Source: an uncultured bacterium
Lineage (GTDB): Bacteria > Calescibacteriota > Calescibacteriia > Calescibacteriales > Calescibacteriaceae
NCBI GenBank assembly: GCA_938036315.1
Contig: CALHPK010000002.1
Location: forward strand, 97,225-161,224
Length of the DNA stretch: 64,000 nt
Direction: 5' to 3'
The number at the start of each line of letters is the position of its first letter. Positions within the stretch are counted from its first letter, which is position 1. Below the pieces are notes generated by a model. That model made no database searches and had not been told where the DNA came from. It worked only from the letters and a program-made list of their open reading frames with translations. A program made the translations under genes and the position numbers. This document shows, piece after piece, positions 31,283 through 39,968 of the stretch.

Positions 31283-33568
31283 ATGATTTCGGTTTGGATA
31301 TGGGTTGGATTATCTCTTATTATCTACGGTGGGACGGTAACTGTTGCCGGAGTAATCTATGAACCCAAAATATTCCAAATCAATCCAGCAATAGTATGGG
31401 GACCTCTTATGATGCTTGCTGGGATCATATTTATACTGATAGGGAGAAGATTTTCCGGCAATCATAGAAGATTTTCTGGCAATCATAAGGGAGATAAGAA
31501 ATATCTGATCATAGTACTTTTCATCTTTGGATATCTATCAACTGCACGAGCTCAACAATGGGAGTTTGATTATCCTAATCCATCAATAGAAGGAACTTCA
31601 GGACTTTTCAGAATTGTATCCCCCAGAAGTTTGGGCTGGAGGAATTTTTCAATCGGGGCATTCTTAGGGTTCTATGACACCCCAAACAATTCGGTTATCT
31701 TGATAAGCAGAAACTACTTTATCATAAAAGATAAGTTCCAGGAAATTAATTTTTCGAATTTTAACTCGACAGCATTTTACGGGTATATATTCCTAAGTTT
31801 TGGAGGACCGTCAGCAGATATAGGCGGAAAGGTGTCCAGTGATATATCTTTAGTATACAGAAATATTTCTACTTTGATCAAGTATCAAAGGATAGGGGGG
31901 GACTTCAACCAAGATAATGCTCAAGCTTTTGGAGATTTTATAATAACGCCTAAATTCTCTTATACATTGGCCAGTAAGGAAGCAAGCTTTGCTCTGTGGA
32001 GTAAGGTATTTTTACTCTCTGCATATAGATATCCATCAATTGCAGCTGTATCGATCGCCCCCGGAATATCTGCCCTTTATGACTTTGATGAGAATCCTTA
32101 CTTCAGAAGCCAAGTCTGGAAAGATATAGATCTTCTGAATCCCAAAGTTTATATCTCTGCATCCATAAACTTTGATAATTCCAAAAGTATTTTAGGATCA
32201 CTACTAGATAAGATTCCTGCTTTTATCCAAACTTCATTGCTTATTGAGCCTTATAATCATATTGATATTGGAGTGGGAATTGAAGCTGGAGATTCCAAAA
32301 GAGGAATAGGTAAATATCTATCTGGATTTATTGAGTACTCCTTCATACAGTATTTCCCTCCTCCCCCTCAGTCTTCGTTTGCTGATATGCAAAACTACAT
32401 ATCAGTAGGTGCAAGAATAAAGCCCATCCCATTATTTTCACAAATCATAAAAGGAATTCCTCAGGAAATTCAAAATGCACAACTTTTCATAGGTGGCGAC
32501 TTCAATTTATCTCGTGTTTACGAAGGAGAGATTGCTTTGGGTCCAACTGTTTACTTAAGAAATGCTCCAGCCTGGAGAATTTTCTTTGGAGTTAATATAT
32601 TCTGGAATCCTTGGGAGAAAGTTTTTTTTGGAGAAGGGGGGAGAATAAAATTTGTTATAAAGGATGCCGAAACAGGTTCTCCGCTCGGAGATGTGATAAT
32701 ATCTTTTCCAGATCTTGGATTATCAAACTTAGCATCTGATCCATCAACCGGAGAGGCAACTTCCTACGATCTACCACCGGGAGAAGTTGGAGTACAGTTT
32801 AGAAAAGCCGGATATGAAGTAGCTGTAAGGAAAGTCCAAGTTGAAAAAGGTATATTAAAAGAGATCGAAGTAGAGATGGTAAAAGAAAAAGCAGTTTCAT
32901 CTGTATTCGGTACTGTCAGATCTCCTACTGGAGCTCCTGTTACTGCTAGAATAGAAGTTGAAGGTGCAAATATTCCGCCTTTATTCTCCGATCCAATAGA
33001 GGGTAAATATGAATTGGGTATTCCTGCAGGTACATATAAACTAAATTTCTCAGCAGAAGGATATAACCCAACTAAAATTAATCTGAAACTATCGCCGGGA
33101 GAAAAAAAGAGACTCGATGTTATTCTGGAACAAGTCACTGTAGAAAAAAGAGAAATAGGTGGAGCTAGGGGGGAAACTTTACTGAAGGAGGAACAAAAAA
33201 AATTTATATATGAGAAACAAACGAAAAGATTACTCCTCTCTGAAAAAATACTTTTTGAACCTGAGAAAGAAAAAATATTGCCGTACTCGCAAGATACACT
33301 GAAGGAGTTAGCGGAATACATAAATAGAGAATTCAAGGGCAAGAAGATAAGAATAGAAGTTCATACATTCAGAACCAAAAATCCGGCTTACGATAAAGAA
33401 CTTAGCGAGAGGAGAGCGGAAGAAATAGTGAATATTTTAACTAAGTTTGGAATCCCAAGAGAGTATCTGATACCAGTTGGTAAGGGGTCAGAATTTCCTA
33501 TCATTCCAGCAGATACACCCGAAGCAAGAGGTGAAAACGAAAGAGTTGAGTTCTTCATAGCTGAATAG
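31283..33568 (+). CDS. OmpA-family outer-membrane protein with internal signal peptide
   Basis: 761 residues. The N-terminus has two transmembrane segments (about 3-25 and 38-55), then a 7-residue tandem duplication (RRFSGNH twice), then a typical signal peptide (KKYLIIVLFIFGYLSTARA, cleavage expected before QQ). A beta-strand-rich domain with Tyr/Phe-ended strands (about 100-440) suggests a barrel. Two carboxypeptidase-regulatory-like domains follow (about 455-535 and 540-615). The C-terminal OmpA domain (about 645-761) includes IEVHTFRTKNPAYDKELSERRAEEIV and ends ENERVEFFIAE. It would anchor the outer membrane to peptidoglycan. The extra helices before the signal peptide are odd and are treated as a finding. 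Confidence 0.83.
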   Translation: MISVWIWVGLSLIIYGGTVTVAGVIYEPKIFQINPAIVWGPLMMLAGIIFILIGRRFSGNHRRFSGNHKGDKKYLIIVLFIFGYLSTARAQQWEFDYPNPSIEGTSGLFRIVSPRSLGWRNFSIGAFLGFYDTPNNSVILISRNYFIIKDKFQEINFSNFNSTAFYGYIFLSFGGPSADIGGKVSSDISLVYRNISTLIKYQRIGGDFNQDNAQAFGDFIITPKFSYTLASKEASFALWSKVFLLSAYRYPSIAAVSIAPGISALYDFDENPYFRSQVWKDIDLLNPKVYISASINFDNSKSILGSLLDKIPAFIQTSLLIEPYNHIDIGVGIEAGDSKRGIGKYLSGFIEYSFIQYFPPPPQSSFADMQNYISVGARIKPIPLFSQIIKGIPQEIQNAQLFIGGDFNLSRVYEGEIALGPTVYLRNAPAWRIFFGVNIFWNPWEKVFFGEGGRIKFVIKDAETGSPLGDVIISFPDLGLSNLASDPSTGEATSYDLPPGEVGVQFRKAGYEVAVRKVQVEKGILKEIEVEMVKEKAVSSVFGTVRSPTGAPVTARIEVEGANIPPLFSDPIEGKYELGIPAGTYKLNFSAEGYNPTKINLKLSPGEKKRLDVILEQVTVEKREIGGARGETLLKEEQKKFIYEKQTKRLLLSEKILFEPEKEKILPYSQDTLKELAEYINREFKGKKIRIEVHTFRTKNPAYDKELSERRAEEIVNILTKFGIPREYLIPVGKGSEFPIIPADTPEARGENERVEFFIAE
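31445..31486 (+). repeat. in-frame 21-bp tandem duplication inside a coding region
   Basis: Copies at 31445-31465 and 31466-31486 differ at one base (CCGG against CTGG) and encode the same seven residues, RRFSGNH. The duplication lies between the extra helices and the internal signal peptide of the OmpA-family protein. Confidence 0.95.
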
Positions 33569-33575
33569 GTAGTCC

Positions 33576-33611
33576 GTCAAGAATTTTTCACAAGTCAAGA
33601 ACTTCTCACAA
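33576..33611. repeat. 18-bp tandem duplication at the gcvT stop codon
   Basis: GTCAAGAATTTTTCACAA (33576-33593) and GTCAAGAACTTCTCACAA (33594-33611) match at 16 of 18 positions. The second copy contains the gcvT stop codon and last four codons. Confidence 0.9.
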
Positions 33612-34641
33612 AAGGTAAGGACACAACAGTCCCATAAATTACCTTGCCACGAGTTTCGGCTTTTACAACCTCTTGTTCTGCAATATTCTGTTTGAACCTA
33701 ACCAGGGCGATAGGTTTTCTCAAAATTGCGGAAAAAACCGCAGATGTTACGAATCCTTCGGGATAAACCCTATCTCCGTGCTGTGGTATTGGTAAGGATT
33801 CAAAGATTACTCCTTTTAGGAAGGATGGATTATTCCTGAACTTCTCTTTCAAGACAGCAATTCTCTCAAATTCACTGTCTACAAACCTTTCAAGATGTGA
33901 GCCAAATGGAGTATCTGATTCTTTAAGATCAAGTCCATACAGAATAAGCCCGGCCTCGAGCCGAAGTATATCTCGAGCTGCGAGTCCAGCTGGGGGGATA
34001 CCAGCTTTCATCAATGCATCCCAAATCTTCTGAGCAAACCCAGCAGGGACAATAATCTCAAATCCATCTTCTCCTGTATACCCAGTGCGTGAAATAAAAA
34101 TCTCGCCATTGTCAGTAAAGGAAAACCTTGATGCAGGAATATTTATATTAACCCCTAAGTTATCAAAAAACTCTGAAATCTTTAAGGCTGATTTCGGTCC
34201 CTGCACAGCTACAAAAACTGACTCATCAGAAATATCAATAACCTCCACTTTCAGTCTCAAGTTTCTGATTTCATCTTCAAGAAGTTTTATATCCTCATCT
34301 TTTCTTGCAGAGTTGAAGATTGCTATAAACTCCTGTGAGTTTTTCTTGAAAATTACTGTGTCATCTATAGTTCTGCCATCACTGGATACCAAAAAGCCGT
34401 AAAGACCTTTTCCATCTTTTCTGAGAACTCTGGAGAATACTTTTGCAAGAAGAATTTCTGAATCTGGTCCAGAAATTTTGACTCTTCCCATATGAGTTAT
34501 ATCAAAAAATGAACAATCTTTTCTGACATTTTTTGCCTCCTGTATAGCTGAGCCGAAGTGAAGTGGGAGGCGCCACCCTGCAAACTCCGTAAAAAAAGCT
34601 CCTACTTTGCTCTCAAGTTCAAAAAATGGAGTTACCCTCAT
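33595..34641 (-). CDS. gcvT: aminomethyltransferase (glycine cleavage T protein)
   Basis: Takes the aminomethyl group from lipoyl-H protein, releases ammonia and passes the one-carbon unit to tetrahydrofolate. 348 residues, slightly short of the usual 360-370. Visible are FAGWRLPLHFGSAIQEAKNVRKDCSFFDITHMGR split as FAGW and VRKDCSFFDITHMG, GRTIDDTVI (catalytic Asp region), SRTGYTGEDGFEI, and ARDILRLEAGLILYGLDL. It is 12 bp downstream of purQ in the pdo-purQ-gcvT operon. gcvH lies at 57501 and lipA at 44911, but gcvP is not in the window. The annotated end falls inside a short tandem duplication. Confidence 0.95.
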   Translation of the reverse strand: MRVTPFFELESKVGAFFTEFAGWRLPLHFGSAIQEAKNVRKDCSFFDITHMGRVKISGPDSEILLAKVFSRVLRKDGKGLYGFLVSSDGRTIDDTVIFKKNSQEFIAIFNSARKDEDIKLLEDEIRNLRLKVEVIDISDESVFVAVQGPKSALKISEFFDNLGVNINIPASRFSFTDNGEIFISRTGYTGEDGFEIIVPAGFAQKIWDALMKAGIPPAGLAARDILRLEAGLILYGLDLKESDTPFGSHLERFVDSEFERIAVLKEKFRNNPSFLKGVIFESLPIPQHGDRVYPEGFVTSAVFSAILRKPIALVRFKQNIAEQEVVKAETRGKVIYGTVVSLPFVRSS

Positions 34642-34653
34642 TTAATCTACTCT

Positions 34654-35304
34654 TTATGAATAAGTCAACCATTTCTTAAGAGAAAGGAAAAATTTGAGTC
34701 CAGCTGTATTTCCACAGTATATTGATCTTTCAGGATGAGGCATCAGTCCCACAACATTACCCCTTGGAGAAGAGATACCAGCGATATCATATATAGAACC
34801 GTTTGGATTCACACTGTATGTAAAAACTATATTTGGCTTCTTTTCAGAGTAAAAATTTCCATATTTGTGAGCTATCATCATTTTAAGAACCTCTCCTTTC
34901 TCCATGGCACAAGTAAAAGGAGTATTTATATCTTCTACTTTAATCTCAAGCCATTTACATATGAACTTTGTACCTTTGTTCATTAGGAATGTTCCTGTAA
35001 GTATTCCGGATTCACAAAGTATCTGAAAACCGTTACATATTCCAAGAATTGGGAAATCTTTTTCTGAAAGTTCTTTGAGTTCATCAAACACCGGAGATAG
35101 TGCGGCCATTTTTCCAGCAATAAGATAGTCCCCATACGAAAACCCACCTGGTATCACAACTGCCTGAAACTTATTTTTTATCTTAGTTTGGGGATTTTCT
35201 CCCCAGATGAAAACAGCTTGAAGTCCGGCAAGTTCGATAGCCTTTTTGGTCTCTATATAACAATTCGTCCCAGGGAAAACTATAACCGCAACTTTAATAA
35301 CCAT
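34654..35304 (-). CDS. purQ: phosphoribosylformylglycinamidine synthase subunit PurQ
   Basis: The glutaminase subunit that supplies ammonia to PurL in the fourth step of purine synthesis. 216 residues of class I glutamine amidotransferase. The oxyanion PGGFSYGDY is near 52-60, the nucleophile Cys90 in GICNGFQ, and the His-Glu pair in LMPHPERS near the C-terminus. Sequence length and motifs are normal. It begins 3 bp after the stop of the protein disulfide oxidoreductase gene and runs into gcvT, so purine and glycine/folate one-carbon genes share an operon. Confidence 0.95.
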   Translation of the reverse strand: MVIKVAVIVFPGTNCYIETKKAIELAGLQAVFIWGENPQTKIKNKFQAVVIPGGFSYGDYLIAGKMAALSPVFDELKELSEKDFPILGICNGFQILCESGILTGTFLMNKGTKFICKWLEIKVEDINTPFTCAMEKGEVLKMMIAHKYGNFYSEKKPNIVFTYSVNPNGSIYDIAGISSPRGNVVGLMPHPERSIYCGNTAGLKFFLSLKKWLTYS

Positions 35305-35307
35305 AAT

Positions 35308-35943
35308 TCATAAGGAAGCGGCTCTCAAAAGCTCATTTATAAAATGGCTTTCTGAAACTGCCCCCTCTATTTCTATCTGATCATTAATTATCGTTTTCGG
35401 AACTGCAAATACTGAGTAAGCACTGGCTATCTCTGGGAACTCTGATGCCTCTATCACCTCTGCGGTGATATTTTCTGAAACCATAGCAGCTGAATGTGCA
35501 TATTTTGCCATTCTGGGACAATACGGACATGTTGGGGTTACAAAGACTTTTATGTTGATCGGTTTCTGCAGATTAGATATCTTCTGAACTGATTCAGGTG
35601 AAAGGAAAGATTCCGCTCTTGAAAACTCTATTAGATCCTCTACAATAACTGCAAATTCATAACCGGCAGGGATACCATAGTACCTTATTCTATCATTTCC
35701 AATCATTATGAGGGGGACTCTATCTACTTTATATTTTTCAGAGTCTTGCTTATCCACAATTGCGTTTTTTATAGTAAGTTTTATTTTATCTGAAGTTTCT
35801 GAAAGTTCCTTAAGAAGATTTTCGGTCTCGATACAGTAGTCACAATCTAATGTTCGTGTAAACATGATTAAATCAACAGAGTTTACTAATTCCTTCTCAA
35901 ACCTCTCCTGAAGATATTTTTTATCTTTTTCATTAAGAAACAT
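35308..35943 (-). CDS. protein disulfide oxidoreductase, tandem thioredoxin fold (PDO)
   Basis: A cytoplasmic redox protein of about 26 kDa with two glutaredoxin/thioredoxin units. The first has a CDYC site (Cys34, Cys37), the second a CPYC site (Cys139, Cys142), each followed by a cis-Pro loop (RVPLIM and AVPKTI). The 211-residue length and two-site layout match the PDO family of hyperthermophilic archaea and some thermophilic bacteria, where it supports intracellular disulfides. AhpF/NrdH-type alternatives lack this arrangement. A clear AAAGGAGG site precedes the ATG. It heads the operon with purQ and gcvT. Confidence 0.9.
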   Translation of the reverse strand: MFLNEKDKKYLQERFEKELVNSVDLIMFTRTLDCDYCIETENLLKELSETSDKIKLTIKNAIVDKQDSEKYKVDRVPLIMIGNDRIRYYGIPAGYEFAVIVEDLIEFSRAESFLSPESVQKISNLQKPINIKVFVTPTCPYCPRMAKYAHSAAMVSENITAEVIEASEFPEIASAYSVFAVPKTIINDQIEIEGAVSESHFINELLRAASL

Positions 35944-36148
35944 TTTTAACCTCCTTTTTTTGCTACTTTACATTATAGTCATACTCGCGATGTGATAGAA
36001 CAATTACTGTAATTTTTCTTCTGACGCTGTGTATCATCTAGCATCTTAGATCTTATTCACAGGAGCGACTTTCACCTGACCTGATAGAACTGGTTCAGCA
36101 ATACAGCAGTAGTATCTATTAATATAGGCAGTAGCATTCATATTAAAG

Positions 36149-36197
36149 AAGTAGTGAAATTCCGTCTGATTAAAAAAGTAGTAAAATTCCGCCTGAT
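36149..36197. repeat. 27-bp-period duplication across a stop codon
   Basis: The 22-nt core AAGTAGTGAAATTCCGTCTG... (36149-36170) recurs at 36176-36197 with two mismatches. Copy two encodes the C-terminal SGGILLLF of the minus-strand gene and copy one begins at its stop codon. Confidence 0.9.
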
Positions 36198-37798
36198 ATA
36201 TAAGTTGATGAGAAATCAAAATATTTCGATCTTTTGAGCTCAAAATCTTTTTTTCGTACAAAATTTGCTACGCAATTGGTGAGCTTTACAAAAAGATAGG
36301 ATTTCTCAATGCCATACTCTGCTCTTGCTACAGCAGAAGATCTTTTATCAAATTCATTAAGCAATAGATTTCCAGAAAGTGAGATAGCTCCTCCGAAAAC
36401 TCCACCAAAGACCCCTTTCCCAACAGTATAACTTTCGAAGAAAAAAACTCCTCCCAAAAGTACTTCGACCGATGGAACAAAAATTTGGTAATCTACAAAT
36501 TCACCAAATAAATTTACTCCTCCCCACAAAGGGAAAAATAAAAGGTTCGAATGTGATTCGGCAGTTATTTTGAGATTTCCTTGATCATCGAAAATTAGTC
36601 TTTTACCTTGAAGATAAGAAAGATTTGCTCTGCCAATTATAAAGACTGGGAAGTTACCCTTTATTAATCTAATAAGAACTTTGCCAAACTCTGCGTCTCC
36701 AAAAAATGTTGTTCTACCATATATAAGCTGGAAAGTATTTAACCCCTGAAAACTCCCAGCTTTGGTGAAATGAGCCCCCCCAACCCCAAGAGAAAAAAGA
36801 TAATTGGATTTATCCTCAGAATCATTATCATTGTATATCATCTGAGCATAAGCCTGTGATACCGGAGCTATTAATTCGGAAAATTTTACATCTTTTAGAA
36901 AGTATATGAAACGCTCAATAAACCTTGAAAAAGTGTAATATAGAGAAACAATGTTCTGTCCATATGGCACATACCTTTTTATAAGATCTCTGATTTTTCT
37001 CAGATCGTTTGTAACTTTAGAATTTTTTCCAAATATATGTGATATGATACAGCCAATTTTCTCGTCTTCCGGCCCATATTTTGAGAACTCGAAGGTTCTT
37101 GCAGGAACAACATAAAATCTGTCAGAAGGAGAAGATTTTTTTCCGCCTTTATCAACTGCAACTATGTACCCACAATACTTAACTCCATTTTGAACTGGTT
37201 CCTCGCCCAGTCTTGAAATTTCTATCATATTCGCCTGAGTCTCAAAAACATAAAAAGAGCACAAATCCGGGAAACCCACATATACCAAAAAACTAGTAAT
37301 ATCTCTATCATAGTGTTTTCCCCATTGAACAATAAAAGACTTATCCTTCCCGATCGCAGATACATCACTTGGTGATTTCGGATAGTCATCATATATGACA
37401 CGGCACGAAAAAGAATCTACTGTGGTATAGCCTGAAGTTCCAGTAGAAGATAATTCAAATGATAAAGAAACATCTCCATCTGATATGAAAAAGTTATTTA
37501 AGGAGACAGAAATGCTTTGTAATCCATCTTGTCCTGTTTTCTCGATAATATAAACTTTTTTAAAGCTGTCATCAAATGCAACCCTGATAGTGTATCCGGT
37601 ACAACCTGAGCAGAAAAAAGTTACTTGCAAATTGTAGTTCCGTTCCTCGGTTTCATCTTGCTTTATTAATCCGACTTGAGTTATCCGAGAACAAAAATTT
37701 TCTTCACAGCTTCTACATTCTATTGTTTGAGCTTTTAGCGTGGGAAAATATACAAAAATGCCAACAGCTCCTATAAGCTGAAAGAAACGTGGGAACAT
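36170..37798 (-). CDS. exported protein with FN3-like domain and beta-rich C-terminus
   Basis: 542 residues, no family recognised for the whole. Residues 1-23 are a signal peptide (ending FPTLKA before QT). A Cys-rich segment follows (CRSCEENFC, FFCSGCTGY; about 25-65), then a beta domain. A fibronectin-III-like module lies at about 135-230, with PKSPSDVSAIGKDKSFIVQW and GYIVAVDKGGKKSSPSD. The segment 330-542 alternates short strands rich in Gly, Phe and Tyr, suggesting a beta barrel, and ends in hydrophobic GGILLLF. An outer-membrane or surface location is likely. It is the last gene of a minus-strand exported/pilin cluster. Confidence 0.7.
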   Translation of the reverse strand: MFPRFFQLIGAVGIFVYFPTLKAQTIECRSCEENFCSRITQVGLIKQDETEERNYNLQVTFFCSGCTGYTIRVAFDDSFKKVYIIEKTGQDGLQSISVSLNNFFISDGDVSLSFELSSTGTSGYTTVDSFSCRVIYDDYPKSPSDVSAIGKDKSFIVQWGKHYDRDITSFLVYVGFPDLCSFYVFETQANMIEISRLGEEPVQNGVKYCGYIVAVDKGGKKSSPSDRFYVVPARTFEFSKYGPEDEKIGCIISHIFGKNSKVTNDLRKIRDLIKRYVPYGQNIVSLYYTFSRFIERFIYFLKDVKFSELIAPVSQAYAQMIYNDNDSEDKSNYLFSLGVGGAHFTKAGSFQGLNTFQLIYGRTTFFGDAEFGKVLIRLIKGNFPVFIIGRANLSYLQGKRLIFDDQGNLKITAESHSNLLFFPLWGGVNLFGEFVDYQIFVPSVEVLLGGVFFFESYTVGKGVFGGVFGGAISLSGNLLLNEFDKRSSAVARAEYGIEKSYLFVKLTNCVANFVRKKDFELKRSKYFDFSSTYISGGILLLF

Positions 37799-37813
37799 AA
37801 GTCAATAAGAATT

Positions 37814-39004
37814 TTAGAAAATTTTAATGATATTTCTGGCAAGAGGGTCATTTACTACCTTTTTGGCTTTCTCAATATCTCCAGGGGGCATAAAGAAACC
37901 GTATAATGCGAATCTATGTTCTCCACGGGGGAGCTTTAATATATCCAGTGTTATTCCCACTTTGAGTACTTCACTTGAATTTCTAAAGTATAAATATCTT
38001 GATATGGGGATTGGGGTGAGTTCCTTTATAAAATATGCAGCCTTATAGATATCTGCTTCTATGTAGCCCCACATATGTCCATCTTCTTGAAGTTTTTCAG
38101 TTCCATCTAATTCTACATTGTGTTCTCGGGATATGAATTTTTTAGCTTTTAGAAACTTAAGGTATATATCTGCATAAGCCTGCCGTGATATATAACTGAG
38201 GTTAAAAGGGATGGGGACTGCATTTTCAACATACATAAAACCTTTGTATATATACGACGTTATATTCGCTCCGGGAATTTTTATTCCAAATCCAATATCT
38301 GCATAAGGTCTTATAGATCTTATAGCTCTAACACTCCCAGATTTTACAAATATAGTTTTTGCTGATATATCCTCGTGAGTCTTCTCGATTTTTATAAGAT
38401 TGAAAAGTTCAACCGAAATCCTTGCCTCTAACCCTAAAAAGACTTCAACAAAATTTCCTGATTGATCCTTAGCGCTTATGCTCCTTACAACAGGTTTGGA
38501 ATTATCAAAAACCGCATACCTTATATCTTCTTGGGCTACTACCAAATAATTACCCTTATCGAATACTTTTATATTCTCCCCCGGAATTTTTCCCTCAAAG
38601 TATTTCCCGATCTTCTCCCCTGTAGAATCCCTCAGTATACCAATGTAACAAAATTTTTTATCTTCAGAATCATAAAGTTCGATCTCGAATATACTCGAAA
38701 ATATACCCTTTAACTCGTTAATCCTTTTACTCTCGAGCTTTCCTGAGCAATATCTTGCTGGGAAAACTAATTCATCATATCCATCAAATATTCCGTCCCC
38801 CCTTGTGTAACTTTTGAGTTTATCTTTCCCCTCAATTTTGAGTTCATCTATCTGATGTGGTAATATGGAACCATCGGATGAGAAAACGACAATTTTATCC
38901 GCTGGGACACTGATACCAAGCTCACCGGCTGATATAACTGGATAATCAAAAAATCTTGATTCCCACATACTAAAAAATACTAAAGTAAAAAAGGTACAAA
39001 TCAT
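37814..39004 (-). CDS. exported protein of unknown function
   Basis: 396 residues that I cannot place in a family. The N-terminus is hydrophobic (MICTFFTLVFFSMW), consistent with a short signal peptide or anchor. Near residue 70 there is a Ca-loop-like GDGIFDGYDELVF. The rest alternates strands, with few Cys and no catalytic signature that I recognise. It sits 15 bp upstream of the FN3-containing gene and 24 bp downstream of the pseudopilin gene, so all are probably one transcript. A periplasmic or surface role in the same structure is inferred from context only. Confidence 0.65.
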   Translation of the reverse strand: MICTFFTLVFFSMWESRFFDYPVISAGELGISVPADKIVVFSSDGSILPHQIDELKIEGKDKLKSYTRGDGIFDGYDELVFPARYCSGKLESKRINELKGIFSSIFEIELYDSEDKKFCYIGILRDSTGEKIGKYFEGKIPGENIKVFDKGNYLVVAQEDIRYAVFDNSKPVVRSISAKDQSGNFVEVFLGLEARISVELFNLIKIEKTHEDISAKTIFVKSGSVRAIRSIRPYADIGFGIKIPGANITSYIYKGFMYVENAVPIPFNLSYISRQAYADIYLKFLKAKKFISREHNVELDGTEKLQEDGHMWGYIEADIYKAAYFIKELTPIPISRYLYFRNSSEVLKVGITLDILKLPRGEHRFALYGFFMPPGDIEKAKKVVNDPLARNIIKIF

Positions 39005-39028
39005 AAAGATAAATTAATAAAATTTGAA

Positions 39029-39700
39029 TCACTTTTGAATTGTCGGCGGTTTTATTATAGTTCCAACCCCTCCCAAGATCTCCTCAGATTTCGGTTCAAC
39101 AAAAAATCTTAATTCCCTTTCACCTTGCCCATATTTGAAAACCAGACTTATCTCAAGAAATTTTGGTATCATTCCTACTCCACTCCATCTCTCATGCCAC
39201 ATCCCGTCAGCAAAAACCCTCACATTAAATTCTTTGATACCGTCAAGAATCTGGAGAGAATATCCCCCATGCTCAATATTAAGATTTTTATTTACTCTCT
39301 TGATCATCCGGCAGGTATTGCCCGCAACTCCATCTCCACTCTCCTCCATTTCGAAAAAATACTCTATCTCCCTTACGTCTCCACCATAGTACGTTACGAA
39401 CATTAATCTGTCAAATGGTCTTCCAAAAAAACCCTGTTCCTCAAGTATAAATCTACATTTGGGACAAGCAATTAAACTCTCGATTTCCTTTCTTAATTCA
39501 TTGATCACAAAAAGTACTGAAACTTCTCTTTCGGAATTTTTTTCTATGGTCTCTCTTGTCCTTATTGTTCCCAGCACAATTCCAAAAAGGACTACAAGTC
39601 CAATGGAAACTACAAGAATTGAAACAATAAGCTCAATAAGGGTGAATGAACGAAAAGCACCGAAAAGCCTACGGAATACCTTATTCTGTACAAGTTGCAC
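39029..39700 (-). CDS. type II/IV pseudopilin (GspJ/PilW-like)
   Basis: 223 residues. A short basic leader (about 18 residues) ends in Ser, then the prepilin peptidase motif FTLIELIVSILVVSIGLVV starts the mature helix with the invariant Glu at +5. Position -1 is Ser rather than the usual Gly, which prepilin peptidase may tolerate less well. The C-terminal part is a large globular domain, with size and late position closest to GspJ-type minor pseudopilins. The start is GTG; no in-frame ATG precedes the cleavage site. It overlaps the 3' end of the upstream small gene by 20 bp. No secretion ATPase or platform protein is in the window. Confidence 0.82.
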   Translation of the reverse strand: MQLVQNKVFRRLFGAFRSFTLIELIVSILVVSIGLVVLFGIVLGTIRTRETIEKNSEREVSVLFVINELRKEIESLIACPKCRFILEEQGFFGRPFDRLMFVTYYGGDVREIEYFFEMEESGDGVAGNTCRMIKRVNKNLNIEHGGYSLQILDGIKEFNVRVFADGMWHERWSGVGMIPKFLEISLVFKYGQGERELRFFVEPKSEEILGGVGTIIKPPTIQK

Positions 39701-39968
39701 TAGTAAAAATTATTAATGAGTTGCGATCTTTGAAAGAAAATAAGAAAGAAAGTAAAGTTCCAACTTTGCTGTCCGCCTTGACTTCCACAACACCGCCTAC
39801 CTTCTTAACTTCTGATTCCACTTTGTGAGCTAATTTTCCGCTCAGCCCCTTAACCTTTATAACTTTCTCCTCCTCCGCAACCTGACAAGAAGCGGAGAAT
39901 TTGATTGCCAGAATGAAAAGAAAATATAAAGAAAATATACTATGAATATGATAGATACACATTGCCAT
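39681..39968 (-). CDS. small exported protein or lipoprotein, uncertain start
   Basis: 95 residues. The hydrophobic stretch IFSLYFLFILAIKFSASC (about 11-28) could be a signal peptide, with the Cys as a poor lipobox (SAS before C). The mature part is Lys/Val-rich (KVIKVKGLSGKLAHKVESEVKKVGG split by short turns), followed by a second hydrophobic patch. I do not recognise a family; the VKGLSGKLAHKVESEVKKVGGV segment has the look of a small heavy-metal-associated-like or ferredoxin-like fold but no CxxC. Its start overlaps tatD on the other strand and its end overlaps the pseudopilin gene, so both ends are crowded. Coding status is likely but not certain. Confidence 0.45.
   Translation of the reverse strand: MAMCIYHIHSIFSLYFLFILAIKFSASCQVAEEEKVIKVKGLSGKLAHKVESEVKKVGGVVEVKADSKVGTLLSFLFSFKDRNSLIIFTSATCTE

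Noticed and set aside
36046..36261. 71-codon minus-strand open frame with YYFFNQTEFHYFFN-like repetition
   Set aside because: The repetition is simply the 27-bp DNA duplication read in another frame; it overlaps a better supported gene and has no conserved features.
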